Positions 9,029-19,324 are shown, counted from the stretch's first letter. The stretch is DNA of 64,000 nucleotides from Bacteroidales bacterium (GCA_016715075.1 JADKBK010000008.1:62001-126000); one strand, 5' to 3'. A program made the numbers and translations. The notes: a model not told the origin generated them from the sequence alone.

Positions 9029-10306
9029 TTACAATAACATTCCAGCCAGGGCAGCTGAAATATATGAAGCCATTGTTCCGCAAACCATGGCCTTAAATCC
9101 AAGTTTTGCCAGATCACCCCTGCGCTCAGGTACAAGCACACCTATTCCACCTAGCTGAATGGCTATTGAACTGAAATTTGCGAATCCGCATAGTGCAAAG
9201 CTTGCTATTATGATGGATTTTGTACTTAGTAAACCCTGATGTATCATAGGTGAAAGATCAGAATAGGCTACAAATTCATTGATCACCATTTTTGTTCCCA
9301 TTAGTGAACCCACATTAAGAGATTCAGAAGGAGGCACTCCCATCACTATGGCAAAAACGCTGAAAAAGGCGCCTACTACGTCTTTTAAACGCAGATGATC
9401 AACATCGAGTCCTGCAGCATCAAGCGATAAACCCATCCATGACAGAAGATGGCCAAAATATCCGAGCAATGCATCAACAAGTGCAATCAGTGCAATAACA
9501 CCAATTAGCATTGCTATTACATTAAGGGAGATCTTCATCCCGTCACTGGCGCCATGGGATATAGCATCCATAATATTTGCATGTTCCTTTTTAACTTCAA
9601 GTTTAACTTTCCCTTTTGTCTCGGATTCCATAGTTTCCGGCAAGACGATTTTTGAGATAACCAGGGCTCCCGGGGCAGCCATAAGGCTTGCTGCAAGCAG
9701 GTAAGAGGCAGGCACCCCCATTGAGATATAAACAGCCATTACACCGCCGGCAATACAAGCCAAGCTTCCCGTCATGGAAGCCAGCAGTTCCGACTTAGTC
9801 ATACCGGATAGATATGGCCTGATCATTATCTGAGCCTCTACCTGGCCTACAAATACACTGGCAGCATTAGACAATGCTTCGCTCCCGCTCACCCTCATTA
9901 CCCGGTGAACAAAACCTGCCATACCAGCAATAATCCTCTGCATCAGACCGATATGATATGCCATCGAAACCAGTACACAAACGAAAATAATGGTAGGAAG
10001 AAGGATAAAGAGGAAGACTCCGCTCTTAACTACTCCTTCAGGCAGGATCGCCGTGACCCTGGTAAGGTCTCCAAAAACAAACAGACCTCCTTCTTTTGAA
10101 AAGTCGAGAAGTTTATTGATCGCCTTCCCTATCCAAAAGAAGATCTCCTTCCCCAACGGGACCTTAAGTATAAAAACAGCAAGAGAGAGCTGCAGAATGA
10201 GCCCGGTTATAACCAGTCTGTAATTAATTTGTTTACGGTTATCGGACCATAAATACGCAAGCCCGAGAATAATAATGATCCCTATTAACCCTGTAAACCT
10301 TTCCAT
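9029..10306 (-). CDS. nupC: NupC-family concentrative nucleoside transporter
   Basis: A 425-residue polytopic membrane protein of the CNT family, which imports nucleosides with Na+ or H+. Recognisable features are the N-terminal hydrophobic helices, the gating-region segment GGVFLFILLPTIIFVCVLVSM, the conserved EAQIMIRPYLSGMTKSELLASMTGSLACIAGGVMAVY, GTKMVINEFVAYSDL, and the C-terminal SFALCGFANFSSIAIQLGGIG. Length matches bacterial CNTs (about 400-430). It is a single gene followed by the opposing terminator of the tRNA-linked element. Exact nucleoside preference cannot be read from sequence. Confidence 0.92.
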   Translation of the reverse strand: MERFTGLIGIIIILGLAYLWSDNRKQINYRLVITGLILQLSLAVFILKVPLGKEIFFWIGKAINKLLDFSKEGGLFVFGDLTRVTAILPEGVVKSGVFLFILLPTIIFVCVLVSMAYHIGLMQRIIAGMAGFVHRVMRVSGSEALSNAASVFVGQVEAQIMIRPYLSGMTKSELLASMTGSLACIAGGVMAVYISMGVPASYLLAASLMAAPGALVISKIVLPETMESETKGKVKLEVKKEHANIMDAISHGASDGMKISLNVIAMLIGVIALIALVDALLGYFGHLLSWMGLSLDAAGLDVDHLRLKDVVGAFFSVFAIVMGVPPSESLNVGSLMGTKMVINEFVAYSDLSPMIHQGLLSTKSIIIASFALCGFANFSSIAIQLGGIGVLVPERRGDLAKLGFKAMVCGTMASYISAALAGMLL

Positions 10307-10402
10307 AAGCTGTCTTAATAAGCTTTTAGATATTTACCTGCTCATAATGAGCAAATTATTCCGGTCACTAATAATATTTTTACCGGGTGTCCGGGCGAAT
10401 TA

Positions 10403-11227
10403 TTACAGGAAGACTGATATTTGCCCCTTTTTTGGTATGGCTCTGTAGATAATCTTTGCGTCGGCTCTTGGCAGTTTAATTTTTATATACAGATCATATT
10501 CAGGCACTTTGAAAACTGCAACTCTTTTCAGGGCTTTCCATGTCTGACGAAGCCTGTCATTAAGGTCGAATCTGAAGATTGCCATTCTGTCGGCAGGCTT
10601 CTCCTCCTCCTGCTGGTAAACGAATATCCTGGTTCCGTTGGTCATCTCGAGAATATAACTCACTGGCTCGGTAATTGAGGTATCCGGCATGATATCAGGT
10701 TTATATTCTGAGGTATCCTTCGGAGCCATTTTGACCATTACGGGCTCTTTTTTTATAGTAGCAATATCAGATGATATAGTTAAGGGAGTTGAGAGCATTT
10801 CAAAAATAATATTTTCATTACCGTGTGTGAGTATCTTGCTGGCCTTGTAACTGCTCATCTTTGACTTATGTACAACCACACCACTGATCTCAAGGTTCAT
10901 ACTGCTGTCTGCCAGATTAATAGTCAGGTATATCGAATCAGTCTCAGCCATAATTAGTCGTGACTGAAGGAGTGCTCTTTCCTTAATAAGTCGCAGGTAG
11001 GCTGAATCGGTAAAATTCCTGCTATCCTGTTTTTCCTTACCTTTATCTTTCTCCTTTTTATTATCAGATTGTTCGGAGCTGTATTCCTTTTTCATTTCCG
11101 CCAGTCTGCGCGATGGTCCAAGCATCGACATGACAGTAAAATAAACTATGAATGATGAACAGATGATTACCAGTATAAGCAAAGCTATTTTTCCGCCCGA
11201 AGATTTATTATCATTGTCAGTTTCCAT
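10403..11227 (-). CDS. Membrane-anchored protein of an L,D-transpeptidase operon, function unknown
   Basis: A 274-residue protein with one N-terminal membrane helix (residues about 14-36, IALLILVIICSSFIVYFTVMS), a charged linker rich in Lys and Glu (residues 45-68), and a periplasmic region of mixed strands. I do not recognise a family. It is the last gene of a minus-strand group with two L,D-transpeptidases, 18 bp downstream of the nearer one, so a cell-wall role is a reasonable inference. It contains no YkuD motif or other catalytic signature that I can see. Confidence 0.7.
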   Translation of the reverse strand: METDNDNKSSGGKIALLILVIICSSFIVYFTVMSMLGPSRRLAEMKKEYSSEQSDNKKEKDKGKEKQDSRNFTDSAYLRLIKERALLQSRLIMAETDSIYLTINLADSSMNLEISGVVVHKSKMSSYKASKILTHGNENIIFEMLSTPLTISSDIATIKKEPVMVKMAPKDTSEYKPDIMPDTSITEPVSYILEMTNGTRIFVYQQEEEKPADRMAIFRFDLNDRLRQTWKALKRVAVFKVPEYDLYIKIKLPRADAKIIYRAIPKKGQISVFL

Positions 11228-11245
11228 AGAATTTTTTGGATCAAA

Positions 11246-12046
11246 TCAGAAAATATAAACTTTAGAACCTATATTAAGTGTTTTATATATCACTTCAAGG
11301 TCTTCATCATTCAGTCGGACACAACCATGAGTGACAGGCATGCCCAGGAAGCGTTTGTAAATAGTTCCGTGGATCATGTAGCCATCTCCGATGGACAATG
11401 CATAGTCACCAAGCACGCCATACTCATATCTTGAGAAGTCATTGCTTGAGGGTATTGGTAAACCCTCTTCCACAAACGCCCAGTCAGGCTTTTTCCATAC
11501 AGGGTTGGTAGTTTTGCCCTGGATCCAGTATTTCCCCTTTGGGGTTTTGAATACCCATTTTTTATTTCCTGAAGTCTGAAGCATTGTATAACTGCCCGAA
11601 CTGCAAAAGCCCTCCCTGATCAGCTTTTTATTCTGGTACAGAAAAAACCTGTTGTCTGTAGTATTGATTACAATATATGATTGTCCGGAGGTATAAGCAC
11701 TGTATTTTCTGCTCAGCCGCTGGATATCCTTAGTAATGAGAGCTGTCTGCTTTTTGTAGGCTGGATTTTGTCTGAAATCCTTATCGTTAGTTACCAATGT
11801 CTTATGCCCTGATGTCATTTCAGTTAATACTGGGACACCATATATTACGAAGATTATGGATGAAATGATAAAGACCAGAGTTGCAATAATAAACAGAATG
11901 GCCCGTAAAGTACCGACAAGCTTTCTGTTAGCAGTCAATTTATCCCAAAATGAGTTTAAACCGCCTGTTTCACCAGGGAAATCTCCCGTTTTCCCGGGTA
12001 CGGCATCGGATTGTTGTCCCTTATTTATAACGTTGTCATTTTTCAT
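11246..12046 (-). CDS. L,D-transpeptidase (YkuD/ErfK family)
   Basis: A 266-residue protein with an N-terminal membrane helix (residues about 47-70) and a C-terminal YkuD domain. The catalytic signature is clear: HGTIYKRFLGMPVTHGCVRLN, with the nucleophile Cys in HGCVR near residue 240 and the upstream His in MIHGT. The N-terminal half of the domain has YIVINTTDNRFFLYQNKKLI. Such enzymes form 3-3 peptidoglycan cross-links or attach proteins to the wall, in the periplasm. It sits 10 bp downstream of a second, different YkuD protein and 18 bp upstream of a membrane protein, forming a three-gene envelope operon. Confidence 0.9.
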   Translation of the reverse strand: MKNDNVINKGQQSDAVPGKTGDFPGETGGLNSFWDKLTANRKLVGTLRAILFIIATLVFIISSIIFVIYGVPVLTEMTSGHKTLVTNDKDFRQNPAYKKQTALITKDIQRLSRKYSAYTSGQSYIVINTTDNRFFLYQNKKLIREGFCSSGSYTMLQTSGNKKWVFKTPKGKYWIQGKTTNPVWKKPDWAFVEEGLPIPSSNDFSRYEYGVLGDYALSIGDGYMIHGTIYKRFLGMPVTHGCVRLNDEDLEVIYKTLNIGSKVYIF

Positions 12047-12056
12047 TTAAGACAAA

Positions 12057-13166
12057 TTATCTGTTCATCGCATTTTGAAGATCCACAACAGATCCAACAA
12101 TTGTAACAGGAGTACCTACTTTAACATTTCTATATACAACTTCAATTTCCCTGTCAGTAAGGGCTATGCATCCTTCAGTCCAGTCAATTCCTTTACCTCC
12201 GTTACCATGTATCTCAATGAGCCCGCCGATTTTTGCCGAAGCAGGCAATGAACCATTTTCGATTTCTGATCTGAATCTCCTTTTATCTTCATCATTCGGA
12301 TAATCAAGTAACAGTGCTTTATAGTATTTAGTCCTGCCTCCGTCAAACTTTTTGGTGATTTTATACATTCCTTCGGGGGTTGCCTTATCGCCTTTTACTC
12401 TTTTATCACCTACCCAGTTGGCTCCCAATTCGGCGTCAAATTCATATTTCTTGGTCCTGCAAGGTACACAAAACATTTCCGTGAAAATTTATCAATAATT
12501 ATTGAATAATCACCATTTTTCCGATTCTTTGATGGTAGCATTAACCCATTTTTTCCATAAGGGATATGAGTCAAAGTAACTTTTAAGATTTGCCAAGGCA
12601 TTGTCATATGAAGTAGTAAGAAGGTATTCAGCGTCAGTAAGCTTTCTGTTGGATTTGAGATATTCACCCTTTTTGTATGTAATACGGGCTTCTTCGAGTA
12701 ACATTTTGCCCCTGGAAATGCGGGATCTTGTTTCTGCAGAAAGGGGATAGTCGTTAAAATATTTGTTTATAGCGGCAACAATAATATCGAGACTGTCAAT
12801 TTTCTCGGAATTTGTTTTCTTCAGATTTATCGTACTTACAACTGAATTATCAGCTGCCTGGGTAGATTTTTTTGAAGAGAGTTCTGCAAATTTTAACACC
12901 TTTTGATAATCCCTGAAGAAAATAAACCGTTTATTCTCTTTCTGCCAGTTTACCATGGCGGAATCATAAAATATCTTAGCTTCAGTATAAAGCTTTTTCG
13001 AATAGGTATCAGCTCTTTTTGTCCCAGCCTTTGACAGCTGAAGTATAGCATTTTCCATTTCAGCCTCAGGCGGTGAGGGAGTAATCCTGATCAATATCAT
13101 AATTATCAGGGGTACAGATACTGCCACTGCAATAACTATAATTAAATCCCTCCATCTCTTTCTCAT
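12057..13166 (-). CDS. L,D-transpeptidase with helical N-terminal region (two frameshifts)
   Basis: Restored, this is one protein of about 370 residues: a membrane helix (residues 8-28), a helical tether with GxYxxA-like units (KKGEYLKSNRKLTDAEYLLT), and a YkuD domain. The frame ends at about 12508, yet a second frame gives NGDYSIIIDKFSRKCFVYLAG and the original frame then resumes at KKYEFDAELGANW. An extra base in the A5 run (plus-strand T5, 12516-12520) and a lost base near 12452-12458 explain this. The active site is IHGNGGKGIDWTEGCIALTD: the Cys is kept but HGC is TEGC and the Arg is Ala, as in YafK-like members. First gene of the envelope operon. Confidence 0.8.
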
Positions 13167-13191
13167 AAATCCCTGTGATAATTTTCAAAAA

Positions 13192-13217
13192 AAACCCCGG
13201 GAAAAATCCCGGGGTTT
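13192..13217 (-). terminator. Rho-independent terminator after the lipoprotein gene
   Basis: An 11-bp stem, AAACCCCGGGA/TCCCGGGGTTT (13192-13202 and 13207-13217) with a 4-base loop, is followed on the minus strand by a T tract (13194-13187). It separates the upstream lipoprotein gene from the L,D-transpeptidase operon. Confidence 0.88.
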
Positions 13218-13249
13218 CTATTTTTTAAGAAAGTACTAAGAATTTCTTC

Positions 13250-13840
13250 TTACCTTTTAACTTTAGCAATAGCGTCTTTGAGTTCTGTATTGATTGCAAC
13301 AGCTCTTTCTTTCGCAGCTTTTACTTTATTGAGTGCATCCATATAAGCACCTTTATCATATGAGCCCTGTGCCTCAACAACAGAAGCCTCTATTGTAGCC
13401 ATTTCAGTTTTCATCTGCTCAAGAACGGCAGCTCCCTCTTTTCCTCTTGGAGCTTTTTTCATAAGTGTACCATTCTCTTCGATGACACCTTTGATCTCGG
13501 TCATTAAAGCTTCAGTCTCTTTCTTAACTTCTTCTTTCTTAGCGACTGCATCAGTAGCAACTTTGTTAGCAGCGGCTAATGTCTCATCTAATTTGAGTTC
13601 AATAGGTCCAAATTTCTTGAATAATTTTGATTTCTGTACTTCAATTGCAGCGTTAATAGCTTTCATTGAATCCTGTACAGCTGCAAATTCGGCAGGTACA
13701 TAAACAGCAGCTTCAGCAGTCTGTGCAGCTGCAATAGCTGTATTGGTAGCATCAACTTTTGCCTGTGGAACTTTTCCACAACTTGAAAGGAAAGCAACCA
13801 TTGCGATAGCAGCTAATCCCATTAAAACTTTGTTCTTCAT
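13250..13840 (-). CDS. Helical lipoprotein, function unknown
   Basis: A 196-residue lipoprotein. The start at 13840 (MKNKVLMGLAAIAMVAFLSSCGK) gives a proper lipobox, LSSC; a longer upstream reading would cross the promoter, so it is rejected. The mature part is almost entirely helical and rich in Ala, Lys and Glu, with a C-terminal stretch SYDKGAYMDALNKVKAAKERA that resembles the helical tether of the downstream L,D-transpeptidase. It may be a coiled-coil lipoprotein tied to peptidoglycan; that is inference from composition and position. It has its own promoter and terminator and is probably well expressed. Confidence 0.82.
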   Translation of the reverse strand: MKNKVLMGLAAIAMVAFLSSCGKVPQAKVDATNTAIAAAQTAEAAVYVPAEFAAVQDSMKAINAAIEVQKSKLFKKFGPIELKLDETLAAANKVATDAVAKKEEVKKETEALMTEIKGVIEENGTLMKKAPRGKEGAAVLEQMKTEMATIEASVVEAQGSYDKGAYMDALNKVKAAKERAVAINTELKDAIAKVKR

Positions 13841-13918
13841 TTTTCTAACCTTTTTAATACTTTGTTTATTTAAAAACTCGCGATTTTTCAACAATCGTTT
13901 TTGTTTAAAATTATGGCG

Positions 13919-13949
13919 CAAATATATTAAAAAGATGGAAAATAACAAG
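13919..13949 (-). promoter_or_regulatory. Bacteroidota-type promoter of the lipoprotein gene
   Basis: On the minus strand, CTTG (13949-13946), a 19-bp spacer, and TATATTTG (13926-13919) match the TTTG-N19-TAnnTTTG consensus used by the housekeeping sigma factor of this phylum. Predicted transcription begins near 13912, leaving a leader of about 70 nt before the start at 13840. Confidence 0.65.
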
Positions 13950-14362
13950 ATAAAAATCGAATAAAATTTAAAAATGTTAAAAAATGTGAATATTACTGAC
14001 TGACGAGCTTCATTTCGGGGCCTTAACAATACTGAATTACAAATAATTATTTAACAAATAAATTGTTTCTGAACTCAGCATAAATTGTATGAATAATATT
14101 AAATAAAAGCTCTCTGCTGGCTTCGGAACAGGTTTTTACTATTTCTCCAATAATGAAAAACGTCATTATTGAAATATAAAGTTGCGGGGTCGGGAGGATT
14201 TTTCACACTCATGTTCTTATACCTAGATTACGCCATCTTGCCCTCGCTACGGCAGTGATCCTTATGCGGGTCACCACTGCAACTTCGGGAAAAGGATTCC
14301 CGGGAGAAGATCTGTGAGAGTAAAAGGGGGATTACCTTCGGTGATCCCTTTGAGGGCACCCT
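13950..14362. other. Gene-free spacer with repeated modules
   Basis: No convincing gene. It contains a 9-bp inverted repeat (CAATAATGA/TCATTATTG, 14148-14171) without a T tract, and two degenerate copies of a module also found beyond palindromic copy A. Read on the minus strand, the module runs AAGTTGCAG, CCC, AAGGATCAC, CCG, AGCG, GGCGTAATC. One copy abuts element B at about 14362-14325 and another lies at about 14290-14220. Short open frames here fall inside these repeats and are not credible genes. Confidence 0.6.
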
Positions 14363-14586
<224 letters not shown>

Positions 14587-14638
14587 AATAAAAATATGAA
14601 CATCAGTATTTGCACCTTGCCTTCTATACTGAGCGCGA

Positions 14639-14669
14639 CAAAAGTAGAAAAACAAGCATAAAGTGCAAA
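14639..14669 (-). promoter_or_regulatory. Promoter of tRNA-Ser(GCT)
   Basis: On the minus strand, TTTG (14669-14666), a 19-bp spacer and TACTTTTG (14646-14639) match the Bacteroidota consensus exactly. The predicted start is about 45 nt before the tRNA 5' end at 14586. Confidence 0.75.
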
Positions 14670-14682
14670 ATAATTTAAAATA

Positions 14683-16969
14683 TTATTTCAATCCTTTCAG
14701 GAGATTAGTCATTAACCTGAAATTCTCATTGGTTTCCTCATCAAGATCCCCCGGCTTAATCCTGCCCTCCTTAACATTATTCAGGAACCTGCTGAGGATA
14801 AAATTCCTGGGGAGCTCCTTTTCCTGATATAAACAGAGTTAGGAACTGTAATACCCTCCCTGCTGTTCAGAATAACGTTCTTGAAGTCAAGGGTTGACAA
14901 CAGATCTTCTGCATTCAGAAAGGCATCCGGCATCCTGATTATCAGCTCCCTGTCTCCTGTCTCGGTCTTATAAACGGAATTGCTGAGTATCTCCGCTACT
15001 TCAATCTCCTCATCATTTTCAAAGATCAGCACAGCAAATTCCATACCCCACCCCATTAAAATATTACATAACAACGGAATGGATGATACATTTGTAGATG
15101 GGATAACACAAATCTTCCCTTTGAAACCCGTCAGATGGATAATAGCATTGATCATATAGAAGGAACCTGTGTCATTAACTATCAGATTTACCATTTTATC
15201 TGAAAAACCTTCACCTCCCATCGGATTTCCCAGAATACTCTGCAATGGAGTAAGTGTATCCGGGGATGCGGATGATAGTCTGAGAGGATCAATTATTCTT
15301 GTGTTGCTTCGCAGGCTGTCCAGATCATCACGTTGTACGGCAAGTACCCGATGAAGCTTGTTTATTTCAACAAGATGCGGTGAATGGGTAGTATAAATAA
15401 CCTGGATTTTATCCCTGATATCATCAAATACCTTCAGAACATCTTCCTGAGCTCTGGCGTGCAGACTGACTCCGGGTTCATCAACAAGGAGTATCAGCTG
15501 TTTATTATTGTTATTAGCAGAAGCTTTTAGTTCCATATAGAAGGATAAAAACCATCTCACACCTCTGCTCCTCTGTTTCGGATAGAGCCTCTCCCCGTCA
15601 TCCTTGATCCAGAACTCCAGATAAGGCTTACCCGCTTTAGGTCCGTAGGAGGAATTATAATGTTCAAGCTCAAACTGAATATGAATTTTATTATTGCTTC
15701 CAATAGATTGCTGCCAGAAATCGTGAAAATTTCGTGTAAGAGTATAGTTAAGGTTTTCAATCTTCTGCTTGAGTATCCGGCTCGAAGGCTGTTGAAAAAA
15801 TGAATAGTCAAGCTGGGCAATCGACAGGAAATTCCTTGCAGCCTTATAACCCTCTACTTTTTCATTCCCGGAAATGATATCGTCCATATCGATCCGGTTT
15901 GGCAACAGGCTGCCAAAATCCTCAAACAATTCAAAAACAGGACAATTCTCAAAGTATTTTCTTCCAAGAATCTCGCTGTTATACTTTGACCTGTATGAAT
16001 CGATAACACTATCCACCTTTTGTTCTGCAACGGGCTCTGCTATCCCGTCAATTATATATCCGGAGAGGGCAACCTGCCTGTCCATCTCTGCTTTCTTTTG
16101 ATCGCGGTCAACCCTTGTTTTTCTGAAATCGTTAATAATACTTTTCCATTCATAATCATTATCATCAGCCATAGGTTTCATCAGAAGTGTCATTTTCTGA
16201 TGCCTCTCTTCAAGTAAACCTGAAAGTTCCTTCAGATGATTATCCAGTGAAATAAACTTCTCCTGTAGTTTTTTCCATTTATCTCCAACTCTTTTAATTG
16301 ACTGTTTTTCTGCAAGTTCAACAGTTATCTTATCCTTAACTTTCTTAAGATCATTCAAGCGGCTCTTCATCTCGCTGTACTGGTGATCGGTATAGATAAC
16401 AGGTCCGGCACTCTTTTTCCTGAAAAACATGAACCCCAGCTTATTTCCTTTCCCGGAAGAAAGCTGCGACCGGATTGATGATTCCTCTTCTAAGGTTTCT
16501 GCAAGCCTGGCTTCCATTACGCTGATATCTCCAAGTTCTTTCTCAAGTCTTAATGATACGTCATCCAGGTATAGCTTCCAGGCATCATCCAGAGAATCAA
16601 GATACTGACTGATTTCACCGCTTACTGTTATAACTGAGGAGAAGTCCTGAAGCCACTTCCTTGTCAGCTCAAGCTGATCGAGTCTTGTAAGCAATTCTGT
16701 CAGTTCTGCACCAGGGTTCTCTGTGATCTTCAGCAGCCATCCTTCCTGGATTGTAAACCTGCAGCTTACTTCAGGCATGGAGAGGTCACTTCGAGTACAT
16801 CTTCTGAAATAATACCTGAATTAAAAATTTTCAGCGCTTCAAGTACAGATGTTTTACCGGATTCATTCTGGCCTATCAGGCAGGTAATGTTATCAGGTGA
16901 CAGATTTTGCCACCCGGTATCCACAATTGACCTGAAGTTTTTTATTCTGAAGGCCGTAAGCTTCATCAT
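14683..16969 (-). CDS. OLD-like AAA ATPase with coiled coil and degenerate Toprim-like region (two frameshifts)
   Basis: The restored protein is about 760 residues. It starts LTAFRIKNFRSIVDTGW with Walker A GQNESGKTSVLEAL (residues about 33-46), then a long coiled coil. The ABC-type ATPase half closes with LLVDEPGVSLHARAQED (Walker B) and YTTHSPHLVEI. The C-terminal part (VIPSTNVSSIPLLCNILMGWGMEFAVLIFENDEE) resembles the Toprim of OLD nucleases, but the acidic triad is not complete. A lost base near 16792-16797 separates the Walker A fragment from the rest. Another at the T run 14819-14822 cuts off the tail ELPRNFILSRFLNNVKEG. OLD proteins are often nucleases in phage defence; that role is not shown here. 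The gene lies 11 bp after the phosphatase gene. Confidence 0.75.
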
Positions 16970-16980
16970 GAATTTAAAAG

Positions 16981-17797
16981 TTAAAGTTTGAAACCGAAAA
17001 CCAGGACATCATCCACCTGTTGGGTATCTCCTTTCCAGTCTGTAAATGCCTTTTCAAAATTCTCCTTCTGCTCTGTCATCGGGAGGTCTCTGTTAGATTC
17101 AATCAGCTTCTTAAACTGATTATGTTTGAATTTCTTATTCGTTAATTCACCAAACTGATCTGAGAATCCGTCGGAGAAGAGATAAAATGAATCTCCTGGC
17201 CGGGTATCTATCATGATATTTGTAAAAGGAGTCTCTTTCAGGGGTGCTACACCTATTGTCATCTTGTCTGGCTTGAATTCAGTCAGCTCTCCGTCTCTCA
17301 TCATAATAAGTGGTCTGTTGGCTCCGGAGAACTGCATCTTTCCTGAGAAACAATCCACAATGCATAATCCGATATCGATACTGTCTTTGGTCCTTGAGCT
17401 GAAGCCGGTCTGATGAAGCGCCTTCATGACCTTTTCGCGCATCAGGTTAAGGATACGGTTGGCATTCATATTAATGCCTGACTGCAAAATCTCATTCAGG
17501 AAACTTATCCCCAGAATACTCATTAAGGCTCCGGGGACACCGTGTCCGGTGCAATCACCTGCAGCGAGACACATTTTCTGCCTGTTACAGAAGGCACAAT
17601 AGAAATCCCCGCTGACAATATCTCTTGGAAGAAAAAGCACAAAAAAAATCCTGCAGGTATCCCCTCAGAAACCTGGGATCTGGCATAAGGGCATGCTGGA
17701 TCATGCCTGCATAACGAAGGCTTGCAATATGATCACTCATCCCCTGATCAGGGATCAGAGACAGAAAATCAGGATCCGGTTCATTAATCACAGACAT
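16981..17797 (-). CDS. SpoIIE/PP2C-type serine phosphatase (frameshifted)
   Basis: A restored protein of about 271 residues consisting of little more than a PP2C/SpoIIE domain. Metal-binding motifs are DIVSGDFY, GDCTGHGVPGALMS and DGFSDQFGE. The start fragment (RYAGMIQHALMPDP, the typical linker into this domain) is in a different frame. A T8 run on the minus strand (17641-17648) should be T7, giving DFFVLFLPRDIVSGD. Such phosphatases usually act on anti-sigma-factor antagonists in partner-switching pathways, but no such partner is seen here. It precedes the OLD-like ATPase, probably in one operon. Confidence 0.82.
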
Positions 17798-17867
17798 ACC
17801 AGTATTGATTCAATACGGACACTAAATATACATTAATTTTATAAATACAGTACAAGTCAGGCCAATG

Positions 17868-19280
17868 TCACTTCTGACACCTTTTAAGGAGAACAACATT
17901 TTCAACATGATGGGTATGAGGGAACATATCAACAGGCTGAACTCCGGCAACCTCATAATCAATTGAAAGCAGCTGGATATCGCGTGCCTGGGTTGAAGCA
18001 TTACAGCTTACATAAACAATTTTATCAGGGCAGGCTTTTAGAATAGTTTTAACTACATCCTCATGCATACCGGCCCTTGGAGGATCTGTAATAATCACAT
18101 CCGGCTTGCCGTTCGATGCGATGAAGTCCTCTGTCAGGATATCGGTCATATCGCCTGCAAAAAATAAGGTATTGTGAATATTGTTAAGTCGGGAATTGAT
18201 TTCAGCATCCCTGACTGCTTCGCTGACATATTCAATACCAATTACTTTTTTTGCTGATCCGGCAATATAGTTGGCTATAGTACCTGTTCCTGTGTAAAGA
18301 TCGTATACTGTTTCTATGCCAGACAGCCCTGCAAACTCTTTAGTAACACTGTATAGTTCCCGGGCCTGCTTAGTATTGGTCTGGTAGAAAGATTTGGGAC
18401 CTATTCTGAATTTCAATCCTTCCATTTCTTCCATAATATGGTCATCTCCTCTGTACAGGATTGGATCCTGATCGTTCAGGGAATCATTTTTCTTTGAATT
18501 TATGACGTACATGAGTGATGTTATCCGGGGGAATTCCGAGATCAAAAAATCTAGCAACCCTTCCCTCTCTTTAACATCTTCATGAAAGAAAACAACAATA
18601 ACCATTACATCACCTGACAGAGTATTACGGATCAGGAGATTACGCAAAAATCCCTTTTGTTCCCTGAGATCAAAAAACTCCAGGTTATTGGTTAATGAAT
18701 ATTCCCTTACTGCATTCCTGATAGAATTTGAAGGTTCAGGCTGCAAATGGCACCAGTTTATGTCCAGCACCTTATCAAACAATCCGGGTATATGAAACCC
18801 CAGGGCTGCTTCTCTTTCAAATTCAACTCCTGAGTCCACCTCTTCCTTTGTGTACCATCTTCTGTTGGAGAAGGTGAATTCAAGCTTATTCCTGTATAAA
18901 TACTCTTCTTTTGAACCTATGATAGGACTGATTCCATGCAGGTCGACTTTTCCTATCCTGGTGAGATTATCCATTACCTGCTTTTCCTTGTAATAAAGTT
19001 GCTGGTCATATGGCAAATGCTGCCACTTACAACCACCACAGACACCAAAATGACTGCAGCGCGGTTCTATTCTTCCGGATGAATATTCATGAAACCTGAC
19101 AACTCTTCCCTCAATGAATTTTTTTCTCTTCCTTACAACCTGTATATCCACCACATCTCCCGGAATAAGCATTGGTACAAAGACAACCATATTATCAACC
19201 CTTGCCAGTGCATTTCCTTCGGCTGCAATATCCGTGATCCTCACCTTTTCAAGGAATGGCAGCCCTTTTCTTCTTCCCAC
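17868..19280 (-). CDS. rlmD: 23S rRNA (uracil-1939-C5)-methyltransferase, RlmD/TrmA family
   Basis: A 470-residue SAM-dependent RNA m5U methyltransferase. An N-terminal TRAM domain (VRITDIAAEGNALARVDNMVVFVPMLIPGD) is followed by an iron-sulfur cysteine set (CSHFGVCGGCKWQHL), the SAM-binding DLYTGTGTIANYIA, the catalytic-loop DPPRAGM, and the nucleophile cysteine in YVSCNASTQARDI. All catalytic elements are present. The family includes RlmD and RlmCD, and the exact uridine methylated is inferred. Monocistronic, with a short gap to the phosphatase gene. Confidence 0.88.
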   Translation of the reverse strand: MGRRKGLPFLEKVRITDIAAEGNALARVDNMVVFVPMLIPGDVVDIQVVRKRKKFIEGRVVRFHEYSSGRIEPRCSHFGVCGGCKWQHLPYDQQLYYKEKQVMDNLTRIGKVDLHGISPIIGSKEEYLYRNKLEFTFSNRRWYTKEEVDSGVEFEREAALGFHIPGLFDKVLDINWCHLQPEPSNSIRNAVREYSLTNNLEFFDLREQKGFLRNLLIRNTLSGDVMVIVVFFHEDVKEREGLLDFLISEFPRITSLMYVINSKKNDSLNDQDPILYRGDDHIMEEMEGLKFRIGPKSFYQTNTKQARELYSVTKEFAGLSGIETVYDLYTGTGTIANYIAGSAKKVIGIEYVSEAVRDAEINSRLNNIHNTLFFAGDMTDILTEDFIASNGKPDVIITDPPRAGMHEDVVKTILKACPDKIVYVSCNASTQARDIQLLSIDYEVAGVQPVDMFPHTHHVENVVLLKRCQK

Positions 19281-19324
19281 CTTATAAATGTTTTTATATT
19301 ACTCTAACTTAATTAAACGGTCAG

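Noticed and set aside
8474..9083. Several open frames of 72-112 residues on both strands around the tRNA-Ser(CGA) and repeats
   Set aside because: They read through the tRNA gene, the tandem repeats and the palindromic element; their repeated peptide pattern is an effect of the 57-bp repeat. None has a plausible start signal or family.
13841..14029. Long N-terminal extension of the lipoprotein gene
   Set aside because: It would include the promoter boxes and hide the lipoprotein signal; the start at 13840 is better.
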